From Ferrovaceae bacterium (GTDB taxonomy: Bacteria > Pseudomonadota > Gammaproteobacteria > Burkholderiales > Ferrovaceae): a DNA stretch of 64,000 nucleotides. Position 1 is the stretch's first letter, and each line of letters begins with the position of its first letter. Below are positions 9,840 to 19,635 of the stretch, in pieces. The stretch covers positions 1-64,000 of the forward strand of contig DAICZS010000002.1 in NCBI GenBank assembly GCA_027311025.1. The letters are read 5' to 3'. The translations under genes were made by a program, and so were the position numbers. Under the pieces are notes generated by a model. The model saw nothing but the letters and a program-made list of their open reading frames with translations. It searched no databases and was not told the DNA's origin.

Positions 9840-11261
9840 ATGTCAGATCAACAAGCGAAGGAATTTGACCTGCTGGTTTTGGGTGCAGGCCCGGGAGGGT
9901 ACTCTGCAGCCTTTCGTGCCGCAGACCTCGGCATGAAAACCGTATTGGTGGAGCGCTATCCCACCCTGGGAGGCGTCTGCCTCAATGTGGGCTGCATCCC
10001 CTCCAAGGCACTGCTGCATGTTGCCTCGGTGACCGAGGAGGCCCAGGCGCTTGCGGCGCACGGCGTCACTTTCGGTGCTCCCCAGATTGATCTGGACGCT
10101 TTGCGCCAGTGGAAAATGAATGTGGTGGGCAAACTCACAGGCGGCCTGGCCATGATGGCCAAGGCACGCAAAGTCACCGTGGTGCAGGGGGTGGGACGCT
10201 TCGTGGACCCCCATCATCTGGAAGTCCTCAATGGCGCCAACGAACGGCAGCTCATCCGATTTGGCAAGGCCATCATTGCCGCAGGCTCGCAAGCGGTCCA
10301 GCTGCCCTTCATTCCCGAGGATCCGCGCATTGTGGATTCCACAGGTGCCCTTGAGTTACGGCAGGTCCCCAAACGCATGCTGGTGATCGGTGGTGGCATC
10401 ATTGGTCTCGAGATGGCCACCGTCTACGCCACCCTTGGCGCGCGCATTGACGTGGTTGAAATGCTCGATGGCCTGATGGCAGGGGCAGATCGCGATCTGG
10501 TCAAGGTATGGGAAAAACGTAACGCCAAGCGCTTCAACAGCATCATGCTCAAGACCAAAACAGTGGCCGTGGAAGCACGCAAGGAAGGCATCTACGTCAC
10601 TTTCGAGGGCGACAAGGCCCCCGCAGCGCCTGAATGCTACGATCTGGTGCTGGTCGCCGTGGGGCGCCGTCCCAATGGATTGAACATAGGCGCCGATCTT
10701 GCCGGCGTGGCCGTGGATGCTCGTGGATTCATTCCCGTAGACAAGCAGCAGCGCACCAATGTGCCCCATATTTATGCCATCGGCGACATCGTGGGCCAAC
10801 CCATGCTGGCCCACAAGGCCGTGCACGAAGGTCATGTGGCTGCCGAGGCCGCAGACGGGCAGCGCAGTTACATGGACGCCCGGCAAATTCCGTCGGTAGC
10901 GTATACCGATCCTGAAGTGGCCTGGGCCGGAGTCACCGAAGAACAGGCGCGTGCCCAGGGCCTGCGTTATGGCAAGGCCGTGTTTCCGTGGGCGGCATCA
11001 GGTCGTGCAATTGCCAATGGGCGTGACGAAGGCTTTACCAAGCTGTTGTTCGACGAAGAGACCCACCGTATCATCGGTGGGGGCATTGTCGGTACCAACG
11101 CCGGCGATCTCATCAGTGAGGTCTGCCTTGCCATCGAAATGGGATGCGAGGCCGGCGACATCGGAAAAACCATCCATCCCCACCCCACGCTGGGTGAATC
11201 GATTGGCATGGCTGCCGAATTGTTTGAAGGTGTCTGTACCGACCTGCCTCCCAAGAGATGA
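9840..11261 (+). CDS. lpdA: Dihydrolipoamide dehydrogenase (E3)
   Basis: Flavoprotein that reoxidises dihydrolipoamide with NAD+. It has 473 residues: FAD-binding GAGPGGYSAA near residue 16, redox disulfide C47/C52 in GGVCLNVGCIPSK, NAD-binding GGGIIGLEMA near 184, and the catalytic HPHPTLGE motif near the C-terminus. No N-terminal lipoyl domain is fused to it, unlike some neisserial and betaproteobacterial homologues. It is co-transcribed with aceF (11-base gap) and closely followed by surE. Confidence 0.96.
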   Translation: MSDQQAKEFDLLVLGAGPGGYSAAFRAADLGMKTVLVERYPTLGGVCLNVGCIPSKALLHVASVTEEAQALAAHGVTFGAPQIDLDALRQWKMNVVGKLTGGLAMMAKARKVTVVQGVGRFVDPHHLEVLNGANERQLIRFGKAIIAAGSQAVQLPFIPEDPRIVDSTGALELRQVPKRMLVIGGGIIGLEMATVYATLGARIDVVEMLDGLMAGADRDLVKVWEKRNAKRFNSIMLKTKTVAVEARKEGIYVTFEGDKAPAAPECYDLVLVAVGRRPNGLNIGADLAGVAVDARGFIPVDKQQRTNVPHIYAIGDIVGQPMLAHKAVHEGHVAAEAADGQRSYMDARQIPSVAYTDPEVAWAGVTEEQARAQGLRYGKAVFPWAASGRAIANGRDEGFTKLLFDEETHRIIGGGIVGTNAGDLISEVCLAIEMGCEAGDIGKTIHPHPTLGESIGMAAELFEGVCTDLPPKR

Positions 11262-11276
11262 GTGAATAGGCAACGC

Positions 11277-12026
11277 ATGCACATATTGTTGAGCAACGAC
11301 GATGGTTATTTTTCCAGCGGACTGGCCGCGCTTGCCGCAGCCATGGCGTCATTGGGCACGGTCACTGTGGTGGCCCCCGACGCTGAAAAAAGCGGTGCCA
11401 GCAATTCACTGACCCTGGATAGACCTTTGATGGTGCGTCGTGCTCCCAACGGCTTCTACCATGTCAATGGCACGCCCACCGATTGCGTCCATATGGCGGT
11501 GACCGGCATGCTCGATGTCACGCCCGACGTCATCGTCTCGGGGATCAATCACGGCGCCAATATGGGTGACGACACGATTTACTCGGGAACGGTGGCTGCG
11601 GCCACTGAGGGCTACCTGCTGGGCATTCCTTCCATCGCTGTTTCGCTGGTGACGCAACAGCAGGGAACGGGGCACTTTGCTACGGCGGCGCAGGTTGTGG
11701 CGCAGCTGGTACGACAGATTCAACGCAAGCCCCTGACGCAGCCCACGTTGCTCAATGTGAACGTGCCCGATGTCCCCCACGATCAGATCAAGGGCATGAA
11801 AATCACCCGATTGGGGCGGCGTCATAAGGCTGAGCCCGTCATCAAGTCCCTCAATCCGCGAGGAGAAGTGGTGTTTTGGGTGGGTGCTGCAGGTCCGGCC
11901 GCCGATGCGGGCGAAGGGACTGATTTTGACGCGGTGGCCCAGGGTTGGGTCTCCCTCACCCCGCTGCAAGTGGACCTGACCCATTTCCAGCAACTGGATC
12001 CCTTGCGACAATGGCTGGAAGCGTGA
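11277..12026 (+). CDS. surE: 5'/3'-nucleotidase SurE
   Basis: Metal-dependent survival-protein phosphatase acting on nucleoside monophosphates in the cytoplasm. It has 249 residues and begins [10 protein letters not shown], where D8 and D9 are the metal ligands. [19 protein letters not shown] is the second conserved active-site block. ATG 11277 was chosen over the GTG at 11262 because family members start directly with the beta strand. It lies 15 bases after lpdA and overlaps pcm, as in the common surE-pcm-nlpD operon. Confidence 0.95.
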   Translation: MHILLSNDDGYFSSGLAALAAAMASLGTVTVVAPDAEKSGASNSLTLDRPLMVRRAPNGFYHVNGTPTDCVHMAVTGMLDVTPDVIVSGINHGANMGDDTIYSGTVAAATEGYLLGIPSIAVSLVTQQQGTGHFATAAQVVAQLVRQIQRKPLTQPTLLNVNVPDVPHDQIKGMKITRLGRRHKAEPVIKSLNPRGEVVFWVGAAGPAADAGEGTDFDAVAQGWVSLTPLQVDLTHFQQLDPLRQWLEA

Positions 12027-12682
12027 AAGCGGTGGTTGCGCCCGGAATCGGCATGACTTCCGACCGCACCCGGGCGCGCATGGTTGAACGCCTGCGCGCA
12101 TCGGGCATTGCCGATCAAAAGGTGTTGGCCGCCATGCTCGCCGTGCCTCGTCATGCCTTTGTGGATGAAGCCATTGCCAGCCGCGCCTACGACGACTCGG
12201 CACTTCCCATCGGTTGGGGACAGACCATATCGGCGCCCTATATCGTGGCACGCATGATCGAGTTGCTGCGAAATGGCAGGAAGCTTGGCAAGGTGCTGGA
12301 GGTCGGCACGGGTTGTGGCTACCAGGCGGCCGTGCTGGCACGCGTTGCCCATGAGGTGTACTCCGTGGAGCGGATTGGCCAGTTGCTCGAAAAAACCAGG
12401 GCACGCCTGTGGCCACTCAAGATAAGGAACCTGAGGCTCAAGCATACGGACGGCAGCCTTGGGTTGCCAGAAGCCGCACCCTATGACGGCATTATCGTGG
12501 CGGCGGCAGCGGCGGCGATTCCCCAGGCGCTGTTGGACCAGTTGGCTCCTGGCGGCCGTCTGGTGATCCCTGTGGGGGTTGATGAGCAGCAGTTGATGGT
12601 CGTGGAAAGACGCGAGGATGAATTGATGAAATCGGTGATTGAATCCGTTCGTTTCGTGCCGCTTCTGGAGGATACCGCATGA
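12011..12682 (+). CDS. pcm: Protein-L-isoaspartate O-methyltransferase
   Basis: Repairs isoaspartyl residues in aged proteins using S-adenosylmethionine. It has about 223 residues with the SAM-binding [16 protein letters not shown] motif. The substrate-side sequence ([30 protein letters not shown]) matches the family; here I quote only its start, [10 protein letters not shown], and the GWGQTIS end. The ATG at 12011 lies inside the last 16 bases of surE. A later ATG at 12053 is possible. Its stop overlaps the nlpD start by 4 bases. Confidence 0.94.
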   Translation: MAGSVKAVVAPGIGMTSDRTRARMVERLRASGIADQKVLAAMLAVPRHAFVDEAIASRAYDDSALPIGWGQTISAPYIVARMIELLRNGRKLGKVLEVGTGCGYQAAVLARVAHEVYSVERIGQLLEKTRARLWPLKIRNLRLKHTDGSLGLPEAAPYDGIIVAAAAAAIPQALLDQLAPGGRLVIPVGVDEQQLMVVERREDELMKSVIESVRFVPLLEDTA

Positions 12683-13230
12683 TCCCCCGTCTGCTGGCAT
12701 TACTGGTTTTTGTCCTGATCGGTGCAGGCTGTGCGGCAACGCAACCTGCGCCAATCTCCAGTCGCTCCGGACAGATTTCATCGTCATCGGACAATGCGCC
12801 CCGCGCTGCAGCTGCTGAGCATCATCCGGCCCAAAACGCAGACAAGCCAGCAGCACCTGAGGCAGAGGCGCCCGTGCAGTGGTCCTGGCCACTGAAGCGC
12901 CGTCCTGCCGTGTTTTCCCCCATCGCCAAGGGTATCGATTATACCGCCAGGGCCGGTCAACCCGTGATGGCTGCGGCCGACGGCGTAGTGACCTATGTGG
13001 GCAACAGCATCAAAAGTTACGGTGAGATGGTCGTGATCAAACACACGACAAATTACCTCAGTGTCTATGCCAATAACGGCAAGGTCCTTGTCAAGGAAGG
13101 ACAGACGGTCAAGCGTGGCGAACCCATTGCTGAAATGGGCGATCCCGCCAATGGCAAGTGGCACTTCGAAATCCGCCACCAGGGCAAGCCCGTGGATCCT
13201 GCCAGTCTGCTGCCTTCAACCAAGCCCTGA
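12679..13230 (+). CDS. nlpD: NlpD-like lipoprotein with a degenerate LytM domain
   Basis: Probable outer-membrane lipoprotein that activates a cell-division amidase. The signal peptide ends in LIGAGC with lipidated C18. A low-complexity Ala/Pro/Ser linker runs to about residue 65, and a LytM (M23-type) domain fills about 68-180 ([37 protein letters not shown]). The metal-binding residues of active M23 peptidases are not conserved (KGID, YANN), as in E. coli NlpD, so it should not be a peptidase. It has no LysM domain and is only 183 residues long, much shorter than E. coli NlpD. The usual downstream neighbour rpoS is absent. Confidence 0.85.
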   Translation: MIPRLLALLVFVLIGAGCAATQPAPISSRSGQISSSSDNAPRAAAAEHHPAQNADKPAAPEAEAPVQWSWPLKRRPAVFSPIAKGIDYTARAGQPVMAAADGVVTYVGNSIKSYGEMVVIKHTTNYLSVYANNGKVLVKEGQTVKRGEPIAEMGDPANGKWHFEIRHQGKPVDPASLLPSTKP

Positions 13231-15729
13231 GCCGGGTAATGCCTGCGCTGGCGACAGCGGCGCGCTGACCATGCGTATGGCGGGGTCTTCAGGGGAAGTT
13301 CTGGAGGTAAATCCCAGCGAGGCCATCAAATGGAGCATGTTGGGATTGGCTCCCAATACCTCGCCTTCCATGATCTTGAGCCCCCTGTTGCCGGCAATTT
13401 CCATCAGATACCGCATCAGGGTTTTTCCCAGGCCCTTTCCCTGCCATGCGTCTGCAATCACTACGGCAAATTCGCAGGATTCGCCGTCAGGGTTGGTGGT
13501 GTAACGCGCCACGGCGATTTGTTGCTCCGCATCGCCGGTGCCGGTGAGGGCGATGATGGCCATTTCGCGCTGGTAGTCCAGTTGGGTGAAGCGCACCAGC
13601 AAGGATCTGGGTAGTTCGCGCAGCGCATCCATGAAACGGAAGTAGCGCGTGTCCTCAGACAGGGATTTGACGAAGGCCTGTTCCATTTCGGCATCTTCGG
13701 GGCGAATGGGGCGCAAGGTGATCTCGCTGCCGTCCTTGAGCGTAATGTGCCGTATCAGATCCACCGGATACGGGTGAACGGCCATATGCCCATACCGATG
13801 TTTGGGGGGGGCCTCGTCCGTCAGGCGCACTTCGGCATGCGTGATCAACACGGGCTCGTCCGGAGTCAGCCAGGCATCGAGACGGATTTCGCTCACCTCA
13901 GGCAACTCGCAGGCCATTTCTGAAAGTCGCAGCAGCAGGGCGATCAGGCCCTCGTGAGGGATGGCCCTGGAGGCACCCCTTTCGGCAAGCAGGGGGGCCA
14001 CAGTGCTGCGTTCAATCAGTTCCTGGGCCAGGAAACCATTGAGTGGCGGTAACGCGTAGGTCATGGCCCTGGGCAGTTCGGCAGCAATTCCGGCAGGACC
14101 CAAAAACAGGGCAGGGCCCAAGGTGGGGTCGCGAACCAGGCCCATGCTGACCGGGCGTTGATCGATGGTGCGCCCCAACAGCAGTGGCGGACGGATACCG
14201 GCACGGTAGGGCAGGTGAAACGCTGCAAACAGCTTCTCGACGTTGCCCTCTGACAGGGACAGCGTGCCCGTGGCCAGGGTTTGCTGCATGATGGCTTTCG
14301 CCTGGGACAGCTGGGGTGATTGTTCATCGGTCGAGGGCGGTGGCGTTTGAAACAGCATCTGCTGGTTGCGGTGATACAGGGCCACGTAGTGCATGGCGTC
14401 CACCGCTGATTCAGGCGTGCGGAAATTGGGCACCTGTGCTGCCGAGAGCAGGGTTCGTCCGCGCACCACGTTGCGGTCCCCCATCCAGCAGGCCATGAGG
14501 GGCTTGCTGGTGGTTCGTGCCAGCTGCGCCAGTTGCTCTGCAGTTTCAGTGGCTTCTGCGCGTATCTGGGGGCAGAGCATGACCAGCACGCAGTCCACGC
14601 CCTGATCCGCCAGGACGGCCTGGACCACGTCGCGGTACTGGAGCGCCCCGGCCGTATTGCCAAGATCCAGGGGATTGCTGCCATCCCACCGCGCCGGCAT
14701 GAGGCTGGTCAGATGGGTCAGCGTGTCGGTGGACAGGTGCGCCAGCGGAATGCGATTGTCGTATGCATGGTCGGCGGCCAGTGCCCCCGGGCCTTGTCCA
14801 TTGGAGATGATGGCAAGGCGCGGTCCGCTCTTGCGGTAGCGCACGGAACAGGCGCGCGCAGCGGAGAATAATTGTGTCATGCTGCGAACCCGCACCACCC
14901 CCGCGCGGCGCAGGGCCGCATCGAAAATGGCATCGCTTTGTTCGGGCAGCGTTGGCCGATTTGGGGACAGACCCCCCATTGGGGTCTGTCCCCAAATCTG
15001 GCCCCAGCGATCGGCTTTCAGTACGATGACGGGTTTGACGCGTGCGGCCTCGCGCAGGGTGCTCATGAAGTGGCGCGGATCGCGTATGGTCTCGATGAAC
15101 ATCAGGATGCTTTGGGTCTGGATGTCGGATACCAGAAAATCGATGATTTCAGCAAAATCGATGTCTGCCGAGTTGCCCACCGAGACCACGGTGGAGAAGC
15201 CGATTTCATTGCCGGAGGCCCAGTCCAGGATGCCGCTTGTGAGTGCGGTGGATTGGGATACCAGGGCGACCCCACCAGCTTTGACGAAAGGAAGGGTGAG
15301 GCCGATGGCGGGACGCATGACGCCAAGGCAGTTGGGTCCGAGAATGCGAATGTGATGCTGGCGCGCACGCGCCAGCATGGCAGCTTCCAGCTGGGCCCCT
15401 ACGGGACCGGATTCGCTGAACCCGGTGGAGAGCACGATGACCGAACCCAATCCCAGTGCGCCGCATTGGTCTACCAGGTCGGGTATGGTGGCCGCCGGGG
15501 TGGCCAACATCACGAGGTCAACTGCAACTCCAATATCTGACAGCCTGGAATAGGCGCGCAGCCCCTGAATCTGGGCATCGTGCAGGTTGACCGGATAGAG
15601 GGCGCCACGATATCCGCTGGCGAGGAGGTTGCGCAGTACCTGTCCGCCCACGGAGTCGGAGTGATTACTGGCGCCGACGATGGCAATGGATTGCGGTGCG
15701 AAGAAGGGCGACAGATAATGGGGCTTCAT
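13216..15729 (-). CDS. Pat-type protein acetyltransferase (acyl-CoA synthetase-like domain plus GNAT)
   Basis: 837 residues. The N-terminal 1-450 resemble the alpha part of NDP-forming acyl-CoA synthetases (CoA-binding AIVGASNHSDSVGG, LGPNCLGVMRP), about 480-670 resemble the ATP-grasp-like part, and a GNAT acetyltransferase lies at about 675-815 (AWQGKGLGKTLMRYLMEIAG binds acetyl-CoA). This architecture matches Pat/PatZ enzymes, which acetylate lysines and switch off acetyl-CoA synthetase. A perfect palindrome at 14958-14998 encodes about residues 244-258. It sits where relatives have the SHTGALAG-type loop of the synthetase active site. The GNAT domain is intact. It overlaps nlpD tail to tail by 15 bases and is divergent from a deacetylase-like gene. 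Confidence 0.87.
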   Translation of the reverse strand: MKPHYLSPFFAPQSIAIVGASNHSDSVGGQVLRNLLASGYRGALYPVNLHDAQIQGLRAYSRLSDIGVAVDLVMLATPAATIPDLVDQCGALGLGSVIVLSTGFSESGPVGAQLEAAMLARARQHHIRILGPNCLGVMRPAIGLTLPFVKAGGVALVSQSTALTSGILDWASGNEIGFSTVVSVGNSADIDFAEIIDFLVSDIQTQSILMFIETIRDPRHFMSTLREAARVKPVIVLKADRWGQIWGQTPMGGLSPNRPTLPEQSDAIFDAALRRAGVVRVRSMTQLFSAARACSVRYRKSGPRLAIISNGQGPGALAADHAYDNRIPLAHLSTDTLTHLTSLMPARWDGSNPLDLGNTAGALQYRDVVQAVLADQGVDCVLVMLCPQIRAEATETAEQLAQLARTTSKPLMACWMGDRNVVRGRTLLSAAQVPNFRTPESAVDAMHYVALYHRNQQMLFQTPPPSTDEQSPQLSQAKAIMQQTLATGTLSLSEGNVEKLFAAFHLPYRAGIRPPLLLGRTIDQRPVSMGLVRDPTLGPALFLGPAGIAAELPRAMTYALPPLNGFLAQELIERSTVAPLLAERGASRAIPHEGLIALLLRLSEMACELPEVSEIRLDAWLTPDEPVLITHAEVRLTDEAPPKHRYGHMAVHPYPVDLIRHITLKDGSEITLRPIRPEDAEMEQAFVKSLSEDTRYFRFMDALRELPRSLLVRFTQLDYQREMAIIALTGTGDAEQQIAVARYTTNPDGESCEFAVVIADAWQGKGLGKTLMRYLMEIAGNRGLKIMEGEVLGANPNMLHLMASLGFTSRTSPEDPAIRMVSAPLSPAQALPGSGLG
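14958..14998. repeat. REP-like perfect palindrome inside the acetyltransferase gene
   Basis: GATTTGGGGACAGACCCC (14958-14975) and its exact complement (14981-14998) enclose the 5-base loop CCATT. GGCC flanks both sides. The long, perfect 18-bp stem with a GGGGACAGACCCC core resembles REP-type elements that RAYT transposases spread between genes. Here it lies in a coding region and keeps the frame open (WGQIWGQTPMGGLSPN in the protein). No second copy was noticed in the window. Confidence 0.8.
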
Positions 15730-15771
15730 GGAGGCGTCAGTTTAGAACGATAAGCATGAGAGATCAGCAAA

Positions 15772-16698
15772 ATGGTACACACGGCGTTCATCACCCACAA
15801 TGATTGTGTCAAACACGACATGGGGGAATTTCATCCGGAAAGCCCGGCGCGTCTTGGCGCGATCAATGATCGTCTGATTGCGGGCGGGCTGATGCCCTAT
15901 CTTCAACATGTTGAGGCTTCTCCGGCGCTGCGTCAGCACCTGGAACGGGTGCATTCTGCAACCCACGTGGAAAATCTGTTTGCCGCGGCCCCCAAACGCG
16001 GCATTGTGCATCTGGATCCGGATACGGCCATGAATCCCTACACGCTGTCTGCGGCGCTGGGCGCCGTGGGGGCGGCCGTCCTGGGGGTGGATCTCGTCAT
16101 GCAGGGCAAGGCACAAAATGCCTTTTGTGGCGTTCGCCCGCCTGGCCATCACGCCGAGCGCGACCGGCCGATGGGATTCTGTTTTTTCAACACGATCGCG
16201 GCCGCGGCAGCGCATGCCATCGAGCGTTACGGACTGGAGCGGGTGGCCATCCTGGACTTTGACGTCCATCATGGCAATGGTACGGAAAACATTTTCAAGA
16301 ACGAGCCACGCGTGCTGTTTTGCTCCACTTTTCAGCATCCATTCTATCCCTACCAGGGAGCGGATACCGTCAGTGATCATATCATCAACATTCCATTGCG
16401 CGCCGGTACGGACGGTTCAGGGTTTCGGGAAGCCATCAGTACGCGTTGCATTCCGGCTTTCGACGCCTTTGCGCCGCAGTTGATCCTGATTTCTGCTGGC
16501 TTTGATGCGCACCGGGAAGACCCGTTGGCACATTTGCGTCTGGTGGAAGCAGATTATGCCTGGGTGACCCAGCAAATGATGGCGCTGGCCCAGCGCCATT
16601 GTGGCGGAGCGCTGGTCTCCACGCTGGAAGGGGGTTACAACACCGACGCGCTGGGGCGCAGTGTCACCGAGCACCTGCGAGTACTGGCCGAGATTTAG
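15772..16698 (+). CDS. Class I/II histone deacetylase-like (AcuC/HDAC-family) protein
   Basis: Zinc-dependent deacetylase fold, 308 residues. The catalytic pair H126/H127 lies in RPPGHHAE, the zinc ligands are D164 and H166 in DFDVHHGNG and D245 in [10 protein letters not shown], and the glycine-rich loop with tyrosine is LEGGYN. Bacterial members remove acetyl groups from lysines or from small substrates such as polyamines. The start codon lies only 42 bases from the start of the divergent Pat-type acetyltransferase, which suggests opposing roles in protein acetylation. The stop overlaps the next convergent gene by 4 bases. Confidence 0.92.
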   Translation: MVHTAFITHNDCVKHDMGEFHPESPARLGAINDRLIAGGLMPYLQHVEASPALRQHLERVHSATHVENLFAAAPKRGIVHLDPDTAMNPYTLSAALGAVGAAVLGVDLVMQGKAQNAFCGVRPPGHHAERDRPMGFCFFNTIAAAAAHAIERYGLERVAILDFDVHHGNGTENIFKNEPRVLFCSTFQHPFYPYQGADTVSDHIINIPLRAGTDGSGFREAISTRCIPAFDAFAPQLILISAGFDAHREDPLAHLRLVEADYAWVTQQMMALAQRHCGGALVSTLEGGYNTDALGRSVTEHLRVLAEI

Positions 16699-17063
16699 GG
16701 GATCAACAGGGCAGCGACCACGCGCCGTCCTTCGCTTGCCAAAACGGTGTAGGTGCGACAGGCCGCCTGCGTATCCATGACTTCGACGCCGATGCCGGCA
16801 TCCACGAGGCTGCGGGTGAGTATGGGATGGGGAAAGCGGAACACGGTGCCGGTGCCCAGCAGGACCAGCTCAGGCCTCAGGATGAGCAGTTGCTCGAAAT
16901 GGTTTTCCGTCAGGGCGGAAAAGTCGGGAGCCCATTCCCGCAGAACATGCTCTGGAGCCACCACGATACTGCGTTCGATGCGCTGGCCGTTGAGCAAAAC
17001 GAATCCAGGCCCATGCCCCGTCAGGGCGTTGGTGACATCGGGGATGTGATTGATGAGTTTCAA
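16695..17063 (-). CDS. Mth938-like (DUF498) small protein
   Basis: 122-residue protein with the fold seen in archaeal Mth938 and mitochondrial NDUFAF3. The central motif [20 protein letters not shown] and the final [11 protein letters not shown] strand are typical. A longer open frame continues upstream antisense to the aminotransferase, but the family begins at about [14 protein letters not shown] at 17063-17061 lies 6 bases after a GGAG and gives [10 protein letters not shown]. The function of bacterial members is unknown. It is divergent from alaC, with only 57 bases between the starts. Confidence 0.85.
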   Translation of the reverse strand: MKLINHIPDVTNALTGHGPGFVLLNGQRIERSIVVAPEHVLREWAPDFSALTENHFEQLLILRPELVLLGTGTVFRFPHPILTRSLVDAGIGVEVMDTQAACRTYTVLASEGRRVVAALLIP

Positions 17064-17120
17064 GGGGCGCTCCAATCGAGTAGAATTATGCCTTTTGCCC
17101 GGTCGCCATACAACGTCGTC

Positions 17121-18305
17121 ATGCCCGAATTTCCAAGAATCAAGCGTTTGCCACCTTATGTGTTCAATATTACCGGTGAACTCAAGGCTGCCGCGCGCCG
17201 TCGAGGCGAGGATATCATCGATTTCGGCATGGGCAATCCCGATCAGCCCACGCCGCAGCATATCGTGGACAAGCTCGTCGAGGCGGCCCAGCGCAACGAC
17301 ACGCACGGCTACTCCCTTTCCAAGGGGATTCCGCGGGTCCGCAAGGCCATCTGCAACTGGTATCAAAACCGCTACGGTGTCGAGCTCGACCCTGAAACCG
17401 AGGCCATATTCACCATCGGGTCCAAGGAGGGGATTGCTCACCTGATGCTGGCGGTGCTGGACACGGGTGACATGGTCCTGGTCCCCAATCCCAGCTATCC
17501 CATCCATATTTATGGCCCGGTCATTGCCGGTGCCGACATTCGCCACGTCAGCATGACGCCGGGCGTGGACTTTTTTGAAGAACTCGAGCAGGGATTGCGA
17601 GGGTCCTATCCGCGCCCCAAGATGCTGATTCTCAATTTTCCCAGCAATCCCACCACCCAATGCGTGGACCTGGCTTTTTTTGAGAGGGTGGTGGCCATTG
17701 CGAAGGAATATGGCATCTATGTGGTCCATGACCTCGCCTATGCCGATATTGTCTATGATGGTTACAAGGCCCCATCGATCCTTCAGGTACCTGGTGCCAA
17801 GGACGTTGCCGTGGAGTTCTTTACGCTCTCCAAGAGCTACAGCATGGCGGGCTGGCGCGTGGGCTTCATGGTCGGCAACCGCGACCTGGTGGCTGCGCTG
17901 GGGCGCATGAAGAGCTATCACGATTACGGCACTTTCACACCCATCCAGGTGGCGTCCATCGTGGCACTGGAAGGGCCCCAGGAATGCGTGGAAACGATTC
18001 GCGCCACCTACGAGCGCCGCCGCGATGTCATGGTGCAGGGGCTGCACAATATTGGCTGGATGGTGGATAACCCCAGGGCCACCATGTATGTCTGGGCCAA
18101 AATTCCGGATCAGTACAAAAAGATGGGGTCGCTTGAATTTGCAAAGAAACTCTTGCAGGACGCCAAAACAGCCGTTTCTCCCGGCGTCGGGTTTGGTGAG
18201 CTGGGCGACGACCATGTGCGGTTTTCGCTGATTGAAAATGAAGCCCGGACGCGCCAGGCGATTCGGGGAATTCGGGACATGTTTCGCAAGGACGGATTGA
18301 TATGA
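17121..18305 (+). CDS. alaC: Alanine aminotransferase AlaC-type (PLP-dependent)
   Basis: Class I/II aminotransferase, 394 residues, closely matching E. coli AlaC, which makes alanine from pyruvate and glutamate. Conserved blocks include [28 protein letters not shown], and the PLP lysine K238 in [17 protein letters not shown] 17121 gives the usual short N-terminus; ATG 17088 would add eleven residues. It overlaps hom by 4 bases (ATGA), so it belongs to the alaC-hom-thrC operon common in betaproteobacteria. Some annotations call this enzyme an aspartate aminotransferase, which would also suit the aspartate-family context. Confidence 0.93.
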   Translation: MPEFPRIKRLPPYVFNITGELKAAARRRGEDIIDFGMGNPDQPTPQHIVDKLVEAAQRNDTHGYSLSKGIPRVRKAICNWYQNRYGVELDPETEAIFTIGSKEGIAHLMLAVLDTGDMVLVPNPSYPIHIYGPVIAGADIRHVSMTPGVDFFEELEQGLRGSYPRPKMLILNFPSNPTTQCVDLAFFERVVAIAKEYGIYVVHDLAYADIVYDGYKAPSILQVPGAKDVAVEFFTLSKSYSMAGWRVGFMVGNRDLVAALGRMKSYHDYGTFTPIQVASIVALEGPQECVETIRATYERRRDVMVQGLHNIGWMVDNPRATMYVWAKIPDQYKKMGSLEFAKKLLQDAKTAVSPGVGFGELGDDHVRFSLIENEARTRQAIRGIRDMFRKDGLI

Positions 18306-19624
18306 AACCCATACGCGTGGGATTGTTGGGGCTGGGTGTGGTGGGTGGCGGTACCTATGCCATTCTGGAACGCAACCGTGAAGAGATTGCACGCCGGGCT
18401 GGACGCGAGATTCGGGTCACCATGGCAGCCATTCGGGAAAGCGACCTTGCAGTGGCGCAAAAAAAGACCGGTGGCACCATCACGCTGATCCACGACCCCA
18501 TGGCCGTTGTCAATTCGCCTGATGTGGACATTGTTGCCGAATTGATGGGGGGCATCCACCCCGCCAAGGAACTGGTCTTGCAGGCCATTGCCCAGGGCAA
18601 ACACGTGGTCACGGCCAACAAGGCTCTGTTGGCGTTGCATGGCAACGAGATTTTCAAGGCAGCCCACGCCAAGGGTGTGATGGTGGCCTTCGAGGCCGCC
18701 GTCGCTGGTGGCATTCCCATCATCAAGGCGCTGCGCGAAGGGCTTACGGCCAACCGTATCGAATGGATCGCCGGCATCATCAATGGCACGAGCAATTTCA
18801 TCCTCACCAGCATGCGCGAGCATGGCGCAAGTTTTGAAGACGCCCTCAAGCAGGCGCAGGCCCTGGGCTACGCCGAGGCTGATCCTACCTTCGACATCGA
18901 AGGTATCGACGCGGCCCACAAGCTCACCATCATGGCCGCCATTGCTTTCGGCATCCCCATGCAGTTTGATCGTGCCTATACGGAAGGCATCTCGAAACTG
19001 ACGTCCAAGGACATCCAGTATGCTGAAGAGTTTGGTTACCGCATCAAATTGCTCGGCATCACACGGCGCACGGCCAGAGGGATCGAATTGCGCGTCCATC
19101 CCACATTGATTCCGGCAAAGCGCCTGATCGCCAATGTGGAAAGCGTCATGAACGCCATCCTCGTCAAGGGCGATGCCGTGGGGGCCACGCTGTATTACGG
19201 CGCCGGTGCCGGTGCCGAACCTACGGGCTCATCTGTGGTGGCCGATCTGGTGGACATCACCCGCATGGCCACATCAGATCCAGGTAACCGCGTGCCACAC
19301 CTGGCTTTCCAGCCCGATCAAATGCATGACGACGTCGTTCTGCCCGTCACTGAAATCGAAACTTCCTACTATTTGCGCATGCGTGCCTTCGACCGCCCCG
19401 GCGTGTTGGCCGAGGTGACCCGGATCCTCGCGGATCTGGGCATTTCCATCGAAGCCATGCTGCAACGCGAACCTGAAGCCGGTGAAGAACGTGTGGACGT
19501 CATCATGTTGACACACCAGACCATCGAAAGGCAGATCGACCAGGCCATTGCCAAAATCGAAGCCCTCGACAGCATCTCCGGCCCCGTGACCCGCATTCGA
19601 CTGGAGCCCCTAGGGCCCGCCTAA
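18302..19624 (+). CDS. hom: Homoserine dehydrogenase
   Basis: Reduces aspartate semialdehyde to homoserine on the way to threonine and methionine. It has 440 residues: NAD(P)-binding [10 protein letters not shown] at residues 8-17, catalytic core with [12 protein letters not shown] and [16 protein letters not shown], and a C-terminal ACT domain (about 355-430, [20 protein letters not shown]) that normally senses threonine. It is monofunctional, without a fused aspartokinase. It is translationally coupled to alaC and lies 11 bases before thrC. Confidence 0.96.
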   Translation: MKPIRVGLLGLGVVGGGTYAILERNREEIARRAGREIRVTMAAIRESDLAVAQKKTGGTITLIHDPMAVVNSPDVDIVAELMGGIHPAKELVLQAIAQGKHVVTANKALLALHGNEIFKAAHAKGVMVAFEAAVAGGIPIIKALREGLTANRIEWIAGIINGTSNFILTSMREHGASFEDALKQAQALGYAEADPTFDIEGIDAAHKLTIMAAIAFGIPMQFDRAYTEGISKLTSKDIQYAEEFGYRIKLLGITRRTARGIELRVHPTLIPAKRLIANVESVMNAILVKGDAVGATLYYGAGAGAEPTGSSVVADLVDITRMATSDPGNRVPHLAFQPDQMHDDVVLPVTEIETSYYLRMRAFDRPGVLAEVTRILADLGISIEAMLQREPEAGEERVDVIMLTHQTIERQIDQAIAKIEALDSISGPVTRIRLEPLGPA

Positions 19625-19635
19625 AGGACGCCACC

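Noticed and set aside
11406-12892. Two long minus-strand open frames of about 340-360 codons
   Set aside because: Both are antisense to surE, pcm and nlpD, whose proteins are clearly conserved. The frames carry no recognisable domain.
17064-18392. Long minus-strand open frame continuous with the Mth938-like gene
   Set aside because: It is antisense to the well-conserved alaC gene and has no family similarity upstream of [10 protein letters not shown]. Only the last 122 codons look like a gene.
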